This document shows positions 9,225 to 18,093 of a stretch of 64,000 nt of DNA, piece after piece (the stretch's first letter is position 1; the number at the start of each line of letters is the position of its first letter). The notes beneath the pieces were generated by a model, which was not told the DNA's origin, ran no database searches, and worked only from the letters and a program-made list of their open reading frames with translations. The translations under genes and the position numbers were made by a program. Origin of the DNA: Thiohalocapsa sp963698775 (GTDB taxonomy: Bacteria; Pseudomonadota; Gammaproteobacteria; Chromatiales; Chromatiaceae); the NCBI GenBank assembly GCA_963698775.1, contig CAVOSE010000005.1, forward strand, positions 22,002 to 86,001, in the 5' to 3' direction.

Positions 9225-9499
9225 CTAGATTGCTTGGGGGCGACAAATGTTTGCAGATGAATCAAGTTTCGACGCAGCCTAGGACCGGCGGGGGGCCGCG
9301 AAATCGGGATCGGGGTCGCGATCGGATCGCCTGCCACTCGTTTCGATTCCGATTTCGATTTCGATGCCGATACCGATACCGATCCGATGCCGATGCCGAT
9401 ACCGATGCCGATGCCGATACCGATACCGATGCCGATGACCGATACCGATACCGATACGGAATGATCATGACTCGTCGGTCTGAGGCGAATCCTCGCTAG
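9225..9499 (+). repeat. Hexanucleotide-array interspersed element, copy 1
   Basis: Bounded by CTAG at both ends. The left block is CTAGATTGCTTGGGGGCGAC, followed by CAAATGTTTGCAGATGAATC. Next comes a short GATCGGG-type array, a spacer around CCTGCCACTCGTTTCG, and then a long degenerate CCGATA/CCGATG array. It ends in GACTCGTCGGTCTGAGGC and a small GAGGC/CCTCG hairpin before CTAG. The same architecture recurs at 22858, 27475 and, inverted, at 38503. It lies ten bases upstream of the Uma2 start. See the findings for the proposed fold. Confidence 0.9.
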
Positions 9500-9632
9500 G
9501 TCAACAATGAAGCAACTGACGCTGCGGCAGTATAGCTCTTGCTTGGTGTCCAGCCGCGTCACCAGAGCCGTGCATACCTGTATACTGAGCATGGAATCTC
9601 TGTTCGGGCCCGATCGCTCTGGATACCATCGC

Positions 9633-11514
9633 ATGACCATCGCCGTTGCGTCTGTCGCATACTTGGCGGTCCGTCGTTTCGCTAGGCGAGCCGTTTGCAG
9701 CGTTGCCGCATGTGCTTTCGTGGTGTCGGCGGTCGTTGATGCCGTCGCCGACGCGGCCGCCCATCCGGGCGGGTCGGCGGCGGCGGAATGGACCGAAGAC
9801 GAACTCCTGGCATTGTCGCCGATGCAGTTGGCGGAGATCTCGGTGGTCTCGGCCTCGCTCACGCCCCAGCGCCTGGCGGATTCCCCCGCCAGCGTGTCGG
9901 TCATCACGGCCAAGCAGATCGCGCGGATGGGCGCGCGCACCCTGTACGACGTGCTGCGACATGTGCCGGGAATGCGGGTAGACGTGACCAATCGCGGCCG
10001 ACCGGTGATCTCGGTGCGCGGTGTCCGCCGCGACAGCAGCAACCAGCTGTTGTTCCTGCTCGACGGGCATCGACGGCACCGAGACCACCTTTCGCATGGA
10101 AGCAGAGCAGGGAGGCTTCGTCGGCAGCCAGGTCAACCTGCTCTACGGCCGCGCCTTCGAGCCGGATCGGGCGCTCAGCGTCGATCTCAATCTGGTCGAT
10201 CAAGACGGACCGCGCATACCGGTCTCCGCGGACATCGCCGGGCGCTCCGGCTTTGCCGACCGGGACTTCGAGCAGCTGGACCTGCAGGCACGCGGCGAAG
10301 TCGGTCCGTTCGGATTGCAGGCACGGTATACCCAGCAGGATCGCGGTGAATCCCATGGCGCCCTGTTTCAGCTCAGCCCAGACGATCAGTCTCGGTTTCG
10401 AGGTGGCTTTGTCGAACTGGATGCGGACTTCGATGCTGGCGAGCATACCCGGTTGTTGGTCAAGCGGCTACTGTCGATTACGTCGAAGGTGAGGCGAAGA
10501 TCTTCGAAATGCCCCGCGGGACCATTGCGCCAGATTCCCCATTTTTCCCCTTCAACGACATCGGCCGCGGCGGTCAAGTGAGCCTGAATACGAGCCGGGT
10601 CGGTCTTGAATTGCAAGCGAGCAACAGCCGCTTCGCAAACCACGCGATTACCTATGGGCTGCTGTGGGAGTATCAGGCGCAGGACGACTTAAAGACCTTG
10701 ACCAGCGACATCGGCATCGGCCGGCCGGTCTATCCGCTAGTGGATGTCAGTGATACCGAGGAACTTCGGGCGCGACGCCAACCGAACCCTGGTCGCCCCC
10801 TACATTGAGGATATCTGGCAGGTCACGCAGGCCGTGACCGTTAATGCGGGCGTGCGGCTGGACTACTACAGCGATTCCGGCGACTCGCTCAATCCGCGAC
10901 TCGGCTCGTGCGACGACAGTCGCGGCTGGAAGCCGCTCCCACGGCTTAACTTAACGGCATTGACCTTCGAACTGGGCCTGACGGCCCATCCGATCGAACG
11001 ACTTTTTACCCGCATCACGCTGTTCAACAACCAACTCGAAGACCTGATCGACGTGCCGGCTGGTGTTGGTCAATTCGAGAACATCGGCTCACTGACCAGC
11101 CGCGGGGTCGAACTCGAGGCGCGTTGGGAATGGGATAGCGGTGCCTCGATCAGCGGCAACTACAGCTACGTAGACGCCAAGCTGGAGGATGGCCGGCCAG
11201 CGCCAGACGAACCGCGCAACATCGCCAGTCTGATTGCCTGGACGCCGATGACAGCGCGTCTCGGGGGCGGCTTGAGCCTCTATTGGCAGGATGCGAGCCC
11301 GCGCGCCGCCGGTGACCCGCGGAGCGACCTGTCGGGCTGTACGGTTCTGGACCTGAATCTGATCTATCGATGGAGCGAGCAGGTTCAACTAGGCCTCGCG
11401 GCCTACAACCTGCTTGACGAAGACTACGCGCTGCCGGCCCCCGTCGGTACCATTGCGGAGGACTACGGGGTCCCGGGGCGCAGTGTCCGGGCCGAGCTGC
11501 GCATGGCCTTCTGA
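9633..11514 (+). pseudogene. TonB-dependent outer-membrane receptor, degenerate
   Basis: The frame from ATG 9633 gives a signal-like N-terminus and a good plug domain (SASLTPQRLADSPASVSVIT, RTLYDVLRHVPGMRVDV, VRGVRRDSSNQLLFLLDG). It breaks at about 10060. Barrel sequence then appears in a second frame (FRMEAEQGGFVGSQVNLLYG), a third frame (10509-10808, NHAITYGLLWEYQ) and again a further frame to 11514 (RTLVAPYIEDIWQVTQAV ... ending AELRMAF). About 100 residues between plug and barrel are missing. At least three frame changes plus deletion mean no full receptor can be made. Such receptors next to a YfiR/GGDEF pair usually form a sensory or uptake module, as also found just downstream. Confidence 0.85.
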
Positions 11515-11528
11515 GCCGGCTACCCAGG

Positions 11529-13102
11529 ATGACTAACACCACGGACAAGTCCCCGGCACGCCGGAGCCCGCGCGCAAAGCCCGCGCGAATGGGGCTCGCA
11601 GTCGCTCTGCTGGCGGTGGTCTCGACCGGACTCTGCGCCAATGCGCTGGAGTATCGGGTCAAGGCTGCCTAACTCTACAACTTCTTCCTATTCGTCGATC
11701 GGCCGAAGCAGGCGTTCGTCCAGGATAACGATCGTTTCGAGCTTTGCATCGTCGGGCGCGACTCGTTCGGCGCGAGTTTGGCGCCGCTGGCGAAAAAGAC
11801 TGCGCAGCGGCGCTCCATCGCGCTGCGTCGGCTTGGGCCGGGCGCCGATGCGAGCACTTGTCACGTACTCTTTATCGGCGACTCCGAGGGCGATCGCGTG
11901 CCGGCGATCCTGCGTCGGCTACGTGGCTCGCATGTCCTGACGGCGAGTGAGCTGCCGAATTTCGCCCGGCAGGGCGGCATGGTCGGCTTTACTACCGAGG
12001 TCGACGGCGGCGCGACGGAGGTAGACGGCAGCGTGACCACCCTCTACATCAGTCCGCAGGTCGAGGGCATTCTGGGCTATGCGCCAGAGGCATGGCTGCA
12101 GTGGCCCGAGCTGTTCCAGGAGCGTCTGCACGACGATGATCGGCAGCGGGTCCTTCAGATGATTTCAGCGTGCCGTCAGAGCGGGCTGGACTTCGTCTGC
12201 GAGTACCGCATGCTGCACCGCGATGGGCATACGGTCCACATCCGCGACGAGGGCAAGCTGCTCCGCGAGGGCGACCATGGCCGGATGGTGATGCAGGGGT
12301 TGCGCTATGACATCAGCGAGCGTCGGCGGGCGGAGGCCAAGGTCGAGCATCTCGCCTACCATGATGCGTTGACGGCGCTGCCCAATCGGCTCCTGTTCAA
12401 GAGCCATTTGGCCGCCGCCATCGAGCGCGCGGAACGCTATGGCCACCGCTTTGCGGTCCACTTTCTCGATCTCGATCGTTTCAAGGGGGTCTTGCGCTGC
12501 CCTGCACGGCGGTCAACGTCTCGTCGGTGCAGTTCCGTTCGTCTGATTTCGCCGATTTCGTGCTGGAGCGGATCGCGATCCACGGCATCCCCGCCGAGTC
12601 CGTCGAGCATGAATTCACTGAGAGTGTTTTTTTGGATGCGTCGGACGAAAACCTCGGCGTGATCTCTAGGCTCTCGGAGCAGGGCATCCGGTTCTCCATC
12701 GACGACTTCGGCACGGGCTTCTCGTCGCTGGCCTATCTGCGCAAATTCCAAGTCGATAAGCTGAAGATCGATCGAACCTTTGTGCAGCACATGGTCGAAC
12801 GCCCCAACGACGTCGAGATTGTCCGGGCGACACTGGCGCTTGGCCGTGCGCTCGGTCTCACGACCCTTGCCGAGGGCGTCGAGACTCCGGCCCAGGCCGA
12901 GCTTCTGCTCGAGCTTGGTTGCGCCCAGGCCCAGGGCTACTATTTTGGCCGGCCCATGTCCGCCGAGGTTATCTCCGAGCGCCTGATTGAGCAACGGCGC
13001 GACGGCGTTGGCGGGGCCGCCGACACGGCCGAGTCGTCCGGCCGGTCAACAGCGCAGTTGCGCGACCGCGCTTCAGGCCCGCGATCCGTGGTTCCGATCT
13101 GA
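11529..13102 (+). pseudogene. YfiR (DUF4154) remnant fused to truncated PAS-GGDEF-EAL remnant
   Basis: ATG 11529 opens a signal peptide followed by the YfiR signature EYRVKAA. A TAA at 11670-11672 stands where family members have Tyr (then LYNFFLFVDRPKQ). The same frame continues through the YfiR body to GGMVGFTTE and then passes without an intergenic gap into a PAS domain (LYISPQVEGILGYAPEAW) and the start of a GGDEF domain (HDALTALPNRLLFK, FLDLDRFKG). At about 12484 the GGDEF core and the first half of EAL are missing. EAL sequence resumes out of frame (AVNVSSVQFRS, FSIDDFGTGFSSLAYL, TLAEGVETPAQAELL, GYYFGRPMS) to 13102. Neither GGDEF nor EAL catalytic motifs survive. Two ancestral genes appear collapsed by deletions. 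Confidence 0.85.
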
Positions 13103-13234
13103 CGCGTGCTCCCGTTCCACGAGCCATCGAGGACATCCGGATGGAGGTCGTCGACGACAGTCGCGATGCCCGCGACCGCGAGGGGCCGCTTGCCTGTTGG
13201 CGCCTTGGGCCGTTATCGGAGTCGCGACTCCCTG

Positions 13235-14386
13235 CTATTCGGTCAGCAAGACTCCGCTGCTGGTCTGCCACTCCATCGCTACCGTCTGCTCCCAGGTCAG
13301 CGCCTGTTCGGTGCGGGGCTCGACGTTGGTCAGGGTCATCTCGACGATGCGCGACTCGCCATTGTCCTGGTCGCCGACGCGCACGCGATAGATGGACACG
13401 TCCCCCAGGTAGGCGATGTCCTCGACCACGCCCTTGAGCTGGTTCACGCCGTCGTCGCGATAGTCCGTGCAGGGGTGGATCTTTTCCGGGCGCACCGCCA
13501 CCGTGACCGGGCTGCCGATGGCCAGCGGGTACAGACTGCGGATGCGCATATTGCGCCCGAGCCTGGTCTTGACCTGTACCTGATCGGCCTCGATGGCCGT
13601 GACCTTGCCCTCGAAAAGGTTCACCGAGCCGATGAAGCCAGCGACGAAGCGGGTGTCGGGGTATTCGTAGATCGCTGTCGGTGTATCCACCTGCATGATG
13701 CGGCCCGCGTCCATCACCGCGATGCGGCTGGACATGGTCATGGCCTCTTCCTGGTCGTGGGTGACGGTGACGAAGGTGGTACCGAGGCGCTCCTGCAGAT
13801 TCACCAACTCGAACTGGGTGTTCTCGCGCAGGCGCTTGTCGAGGGCGCCGAGGGGCTCGTCGAGCAGCAACAGCTTGGGGTGTCGGGCCAGGCTGCGGGC
13901 CAGCGCGACGCGCTGGCGCTGGCCGCCGGAGAGCTGGTCCGGTCGGCGCTTGCGCTGCTCGGTGATCTGCAACAGCGACAGCATCTCGTCGACACGCTCG
14001 GCGCGCTGTTTGCGCGGCATGCGATCCTGCTTCAGGCCGAAGGCGATGTTCTGCTCCACGCTCATGTGCGGAAACAACGCGTAGGACTGGAACATCATGT
14101 TCACCGGCCGCGCATAGGGCGGGATGTCCGTCACGTCGGCGCCGTCGATGAAGATGCGCCCCAGCGTTGGCCGCTCGAACCCACCCAGCAGCCGCAGCAA
14201 GGTCGACTTGCCGCAACCGGAGCTGCCGAGCAGCGAGAAGAACTCCCCCTTGTAGATGTTCAGGTTGACGTCGTCGACGGCGTAGACGTCGCCAAACTTC
14301 TTGGTGACCCGCTCGATGCGCACGTAGGGCTCCGTCTGGGGGTCCTGCCAGGGTTCTAGGGTGCGGCGTTGGTCGGGAGCGGGCAT
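13235..14386 (-). CDS. potG: Polyamine ABC transporter ATPase PotG
   Basis: Start at ATG 14386 (MPAPDQRRTLEPWQ), since the longer frame to 14635 overlaps potF antiparallel to its sense. The product has 383 residues. Walker A is GSSGCGKST, the Q-loop is MMFQSYALFPH, the signature is LSGGQRQRVALARSL, Walker B is LLLLDEPLGALD and the switch is VTHDQEEAMTM. A C-terminal TOBE-type regulatory domain follows. It hydrolyses ATP to drive polyamine import through PotHI. It lies 22 bases downstream of potF. Its normal partners potH and potI are displaced 4.6 kb downstream. Confidence 0.92.
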   Translation of the reverse strand: MPAPDQRRTLEPWQDPQTEPYVRIERVTKKFGDVYAVDDVNLNIYKGEFFSLLGSSGCGKSTLLRLLGGFERPTLGRIFIDGADVTDIPPYARPVNMMFQSYALFPHMSVEQNIAFGLKQDRMPRKQRAERVDEMLSLLQITEQRKRRPDQLSGGQRQRVALARSLARHPKLLLLDEPLGALDKRLRENTQFELVNLQERLGTTFVTVTHDQEEAMTMSSRIAVMDAGRIMQVDTPTAIYEYPDTRFVAGFIGSVNLFEGKVTAIEADQVQVKTRLGRNMRIRSLYPLAIGSPVTVAVRPEKIHPCTDYRDDGVNQLKGVVEDIAYLGDVSIYRVRVGDQDNGESRIVEMTLTNVEPRTEQALTWEQTVAMEWQTSSGVLLTE

Positions 14387-14408
14387 TGGGAAAGTCGAAG
14401 GGTGAAGG

Positions 14409-15521
14409 TCAACGTTGCGCCTTGATGCGCGTCCAGCGGCGGTTGAGGTCGCGGATTTGGCGTTCCGTGCGCTCGTTGGGCACGAACAGCCGTGCCTTGA
14501 CCTTGGCGGGGGGGTAGATACCGGCATCGTCGCGCAGTTCCGCGTCCAGGTATTCGGTGGCGGCGAGGTTGGGGTTGGCGTAGAAGACGTAGTTGGAGGC
14601 GTCGGCGATGACCTTGGGCTGCAACAGGTAGGCAATGAAGGCGTGCGCGGCGTCCGGGTTCGGCGCGTCCTTCGGGATCGCCATCACGTCGGTCCATAGG
14701 GCGGCGCCCTCGCGCGGAATCAGGTAGCTGATCTCGACGCCGTTGCCGGCCTCTTCGGCGCGCGTCTGCGCTTGCAGCACGTCGCCGGAGTAGCCGTGGG
14801 CCACGCACAGGTCGCCGTTGGCGAGGTCGCTCTGATACTGGGACGAATGGAAGTAGCGGATGGAAGGGTGCACCGTGTTCAGCAGCTCCGTCGCCGTGTC
14901 CAGGTCCGCCTTGTCGAGGCTGTTGGGGTCCTTGCCCAGATAGGCCAACGCGGCGGAGAACACCTCGGTCGGGTCGTCCAGCAGGCTGATGCCGCAGTCG
15001 GCGAGCTTGGCGGCCTTTGCCGGATCGAACACCAGTGCCCAGGTGTTGAGCTCCGCGTCGTCACCCCCGCTTTCTCCCAGCGCGGCCTTGACCTTCTCCG
15101 CGTTGATGCCGAGCCCGGACGTGCCCCACATGTACGGAACCAGATGCGCATTGTCCGGGTCGATGTCGGCCAGGCTTTGCATGATGTCCGGGTCCAGCTT
15201 GTCCAGCCCCGGCAGCTTCGCCTTGTCCAACGGCAGGTAGAGTCCGGCCTTGATGTGTCGGGCGGCGAACGGTCGCGCGGTTGGATAGATCAGATCGTAG
15301 CCGCTGCTGCCGGCCAGTAGCTTGGCCTCCAGCACCTCGTTGGCGTCATAGACGTCCAATACCGGACGAATGTCGGTCGCCTTCTGGAACCCGGGCAGGG
15401 TGTCTTCCGCGAAGTAGTCATTCCAGTTGTAGATGTGGACGGTTTGCTCGGCAGCGCCAGCGAGACCGGTGACGACGGCGAGCGAGGCAAGGGCAAGGTG
15501 TAGGCGAAACGGCTGGCGCAC
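14409..15521 (-). CDS. potF: Periplasmic putrescine/polyamine-binding protein PotF
   Basis: GTG at 15521 is preferred because GGAG lies nine bases before it; a TTG 15 bases earlier is also open. The 370-residue product begins with a signal peptide (HLALASLAVVTGLAGAAE) and then the PotF/PotD pattern VHIYNWNDYFAEDTLPGF, with GTSGLGINAEKV, a C-terminal VFYANPNLAATEYL and a Pro-rich end. It captures putrescine or a related polyamine in the periplasm and delivers it to PotHI. First gene of the transporter transcription unit. Confidence 0.9.
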   Translation of the reverse strand: MRQPFRLHLALASLAVVTGLAGAAEQTVHIYNWNDYFAEDTLPGFQKATDIRPVLDVYDANEVLEAKLLAGSSGYDLIYPTARPFAARHIKAGLYLPLDKAKLPGLDKLDPDIMQSLADIDPDNAHLVPYMWGTSGLGINAEKVKAALGESGGDDAELNTWALVFDPAKAAKLADCGISLLDDPTEVFSAALAYLGKDPNSLDKADLDTATELLNTVHPSIRYFHSSQYQSDLANGDLCVAHGYSGDVLQAQTRAEEAGNGVEISYLIPREGAALWTDVMAIPKDAPNPDAAHAFIAYLLQPKVIADASNYVFYANPNLAATEYLDAELRDDAGIYPPAKVKARLFVPNERTERQIRDLNRRWTRIKAQR

Positions 15522-15616
15522 GGGACGAGACTCCAAGACGAGACGGGACGACTGGACCGTTGCAGGCCCGCTAAAACACCAATCCTAAAGCATCGTCCCC
15601 GCGCGGCGAAGCCGAT

Positions 15617-15681
15617 GGGGCGAATAAATTCGCCCCTACAGACCTGCGTGGTGCGATTGTAGGGGCGAATTTATTCGCCCC
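15617..15681. repeat. REP-like inverted repeat (GGGGCGAATAAATTCGCCCC family)
   Basis: Two perfectly complementary 24-base arms (15617-15640 and 15658-15681), each itself nearly palindromic, flank a 17-base spacer. The core of each arm is TAGGGGCGAAT-TTATTCGCCCC. It overlaps the 3' end of the methyltransferase gene and supplies its last codons and stop. This palindrome is a common extragenic repeat in gammaproteobacterial genomes. It may act as a bidirectional transcription terminator or mRNA 3' stabiliser between potF and the methyltransferase gene. Confidence 0.9.
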
Positions 15682-16265
15682 GTTTCGGCCATGGCGACGG
15701 TGTAATGGGCGCCTTGCTTGAGCTTGTCGTAATTGCCGAAGACCTCGGTCAGGTTGCGCTTCATGAACTGCCGCAGGCCGTTGATGGTGACCAGGTAGAG
15801 CCGGCCGCCTGGGCGCAGCCGGGCATGCGCGTCGTGCAATAGCAGCGCCAGCAGTTCCTTGCCGACCTTGGCGGGGATGTTGCTCGCGATCAGATCGAAG
15901 CGTAGCGCGGGGTCGATCTGATCGAAGCCGTTGCTGAGCAGCGCGCTGGCGTTGTCGAGCTGGTTCAGCGCCGCGTTGCGGTTGGCGTAGTCGATGGCGA
16001 CGAAGTCCTTGTCCACCATCAGCGTCCGGCCCCGCGGCGCCCTTGTCGCCAAACTCAAACCGATCGGGCCGTAGCCGCAACCGAGGTCCAGGCAGTCGGC
16101 GTCCGCTGCCACCTCGACGTGGTCCAGAAGCAAGCGCGTCCCCTCGTCTACCTCGCGTGGCGAGAACAATCCCCATGTCGACTCCAGTCGTAGCCGATGG
16201 CCGGCCAATTCGGCCTCGAAACGGATGGGTCGGCGGAGATCGGAGAGTTGCTGGGACGACAGCAT
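15636..16265 (-). CDS. RsmC/methyltransferase-small-type class I SAM methyltransferase
   Basis: A 209-residue protein. SAM motif I is CLDLGCGYGPIGL, the acidic loop is MVDKDFVAIDYANRNAALN, and a NIPAKVGKELL motif IV stands where RsmC-type enzymes have NPPF. The last 17 residues (ETGRINSPLQSHHAGL) come from the REP palindrome, so the original stop has been lost or replaced. Likely an rRNA (16S G1207-type) or related methyltransferase, but the missing NPPF makes the exact target uncertain. Divergent from hupK. Confidence 0.8.
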   Translation of the reverse strand: MLSSQQLSDLRRPIRFEAELAGHRLRLESTWGLFSPREVDEGTRLLLDHVEVAADADCLDLGCGYGPIGLSLATRAPRGRTLMVDKDFVAIDYANRNAALNQLDNASALLSNGFDQIDPALRFDLIASNIPAKVGKELLALLLHDAHARLRPGGRLYLVTINGLRQFMKRNLTEVFGNYDKLKQGAHYTVAMAETGRINSPLQSHHAGL

Positions 16266-16404
16266 GGAATGATGGAATGGTGGCGCTGGCTGGTAGAAGG
16301 CCTGTAGTTTACATGGGCATCGAGCGAGCCGTCCTCCTTTAGACTACAGCTTGCCCGCAGGAACTGTTTCCGACCGCTAATCTCGCCCAATTGGCCGCCG
16401 TCCC

Positions 16405-17592
16405 ATGCCCGACCTCTCCGGCAGTCTCGACATCGCGTTGCGACGCAACGGTGACCGCATTGCCCCGACCATTCGGTCCAGCCGTCCAGTCACCGCGGCA
16501 CGGGTGTTTGCCGGCAAGCCCGTGCTGGAGGTTGCGCGGCAATTGCCGATGCTGTTCAGCATCTGCGCGACGGCGCAGGCCCAGGCCTGCGCGGGTGCCT
16601 GCGAGCAGGCGCTCGGGCTGACGCCATCGCCGGAGGTCCGGCGGCAACGCGCACTGTTGCTGCGGGCCGAGACGGTCAAGGAGCACCTATGGCGCCTGCT
16701 GTTGGATTGGCCCCAGGCGTTGGATCTGCCTCCCGCGCAGGTGCCCATGGCGACCGCAATGCGTGCCTACCTTGCGCTGCGCCATCGCTACACCAAGGAC
16801 GCGGACCCCTTCGCACTCGGCGCCGATCTGCCACCCATCGAGGCTGCGCGCGCTGCGGACCAAGCGCGGGCATTGGCCGAGGTCGCCATGGGCTCTGTCT
16901 TCGGGATGCCGCCCGCGCGCTGGCTTGCGCAGATCGGTGATCGCGGCGCATTGGCCGCTTGGGCACGAAATGCCACGACGCTCGCCGCTGATCTTGTACG
17001 CAGGGTGGCAATTGCCGACCTTGCCGGTCTGGGACGCAACGCGATCGATGCGTTGCCGGCATCGGTGGTACCGGACCTCGCGGAAGCGCTATCCAGCGCC
17101 GATGCCGATGGATTTGTAGCCACGCCGATTTGGCGGTGCCGCGCCCACGAGACCACGCCCTTCGCGCGCTGTCTCGACCGTCCTTTGGTCGCGGACTTGG
17201 CCGCCGAGTACGGCAACGGACTGCTGCCGCGGCTGGCCGCGCTGCTGATGGAACTGGCCGACGCCCTAGTGATGCTTGCCGACGCCCCAGAGGTGGCCGG
17301 ACGCTCGGACCCGGCGAGCCCCGAGGCCGCTGGGGTTGGCTCAGGTGTCGGCTGGGCTGACGCCGCCCGCGGTCTGCTGGTTCATCGCGTCGAACTGGTC
17401 GAGGCACGGGTGACGAGTTATCGCATCCTGGCCCCCACCGAATGGAACTTCCATCCCGCCGGTGTCGTCGCCGCCGGTCTCGTCGGCAGCGCCCTGGGCC
17501 GTATTGAAGACGATACGGAGCTCAAGCGCCGCGCCGCGCTCTATGTCACCGCCGTTGACCCCTGCGTCGCCTATCGGCTTTCGGTATGCTGA
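16405..17592 (+). CDS. hupK: HupK, [NiFe]-hydrogenase large-subunit-like maturation protein
   Basis: A 395-residue protein homologous to, but diverged from, the hydrogenase large subunit. The N-terminus keeps LFSICATAQAQACAG, where the catalytic subunit has a CxxC ligand pair. The C-terminus keeps EWNFHPAGVVAAGL and a DPCVAYRLSVC tail in place of DPCxxCxxH. The Ni ligands are therefore incomplete and it cannot be a catalytic subunit. HupK is thought to act as a scaffold or chaperone during Fe(CN)2CO cluster assembly with HypC and HypD. It is followed after a 240-base palindrome-containing gap by hypCDE on the same strand, which supports the assignment. Confidence 0.85.
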   Translation: MPDLSGSLDIALRRNGDRIAPTIRSSRPVTAARVFAGKPVLEVARQLPMLFSICATAQAQACAGACEQALGLTPSPEVRRQRALLLRAETVKEHLWRLLLDWPQALDLPPAQVPMATAMRAYLALRHRYTKDADPFALGADLPPIEAARAADQARALAEVAMGSVFGMPPARWLAQIGDRGALAAWARNATTLAADLVRRVAIADLAGLGRNAIDALPASVVPDLAEALSSADADGFVATPIWRCRAHETTPFARCLDRPLVADLAAEYGNGLLPRLAALLMELADALVMLADAPEVAGRSDPASPEAAGVGSGVGWADAARGLLVHRVELVEARVTSYRILAPTEWNFHPAGVVAAGLVGSALGRIEDDTELKRRAALYVTAVDPCVAYRLSVC

Positions 17593-17660
17593 GGGCCGCG
17601 CATCGACCTCCCCGCGTCTACTCAGTAACGACTCAACAACCAATCGGTAAATCTTCTTTG

Positions 17661-17748
17661 AACTACGAAACACGCGAAAAGCGCGAAAAATCATGAAATA
17701 TAAGTGAATAGTTGCCTTTTTTCGTGTATTTCGCGCTTTTCGTAGTTT
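17661..17748. repeat. Palindromic interspersed repeat (ACTACGAAA...CGCGAAAAG family)
   Basis: Left arm AACTACGAAACACGCGAAAA with GCGCGAAAAA after it (17661-17690), and a right arm that is its imperfect complement (17716-17748). The spacer is about 25 bases and AT-rich. The composition is clearly more AT-rich than the flanking genes. Short palindromes of this kind, translating as FRVFR-like peptides, are widespread between genes in many proteobacteria. It sits between hupK and hypC and could form a strong hairpin in the hup-hyp transcript. The 240-base gap holds nothing else recognisable. Confidence 0.75.
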
Positions 17749-17832
17749 GTACCTGTCCGCGGTGATGTTCATGTTGTTTTTGGAACTGTCCCCGACCAAC
17801 TCGCCCATCTCACCCACTCGGAGCCTGCCAGC

Positions 17833-18093
17833 ATGTGTCTCGCCATCCCCGCGCAGATCCTCGAGATCGACGCCGCTACCGACACCGCCATCGTCTCACT
17901 GGGCGGCGTGCGCAAGCCCGTCTCGCTGGCGCTGGTGGACGACGCCGCGATCGGCGACTATGTCCTGATTCATGTCGGCTATGCGCTGAACCGGATCAGC
18001 CCGGAGGAGGCCGAGCGCACCCTGGCGATGATCCAAGCAATGGGTGAGCTGGAGCCGATCGACTTTGCAGCCGGAACCGAGGCGGCGCCATGA
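17833..18093 (+). CDS. hypC: HypC hydrogenase maturation chaperone
   Basis: 86 residues, beginning MCLAIPAQILEID with the essential Cys2 after the initiator Met. VLIHVGYALNRIS and the helical tail EEAERTLAMIQAMGELE are typical. HypC carries the Fe(CN)2CO unit with HypD and delivers it to the hydrogenase large-subunit precursor in the cytoplasm. Its stop overlaps the hypD ATG (ATGA, 18090-18093). Confidence 0.95.
   Translation: MCLAIPAQILEIDAATDTAIVSLGGVRKPVSLALVDDAAIGDYVLIHVGYALNRISPEEAERTLAMIQAMGELEPIDFAAGTEAAP

Noticed and set aside
9350..9470. Hexanucleotide arrays as a CRISPR array
   Set aside because: Units are six bases with no spacers, and no cas gene is present.
9218..10042. 274-codon minus-strand frame over the TonB remnant and hexamer copy 1
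   Set aside because: It runs through the repeat array (VSVSVIGIGIG) and has no domain. The plus-strand TonB plug explains the conservation.
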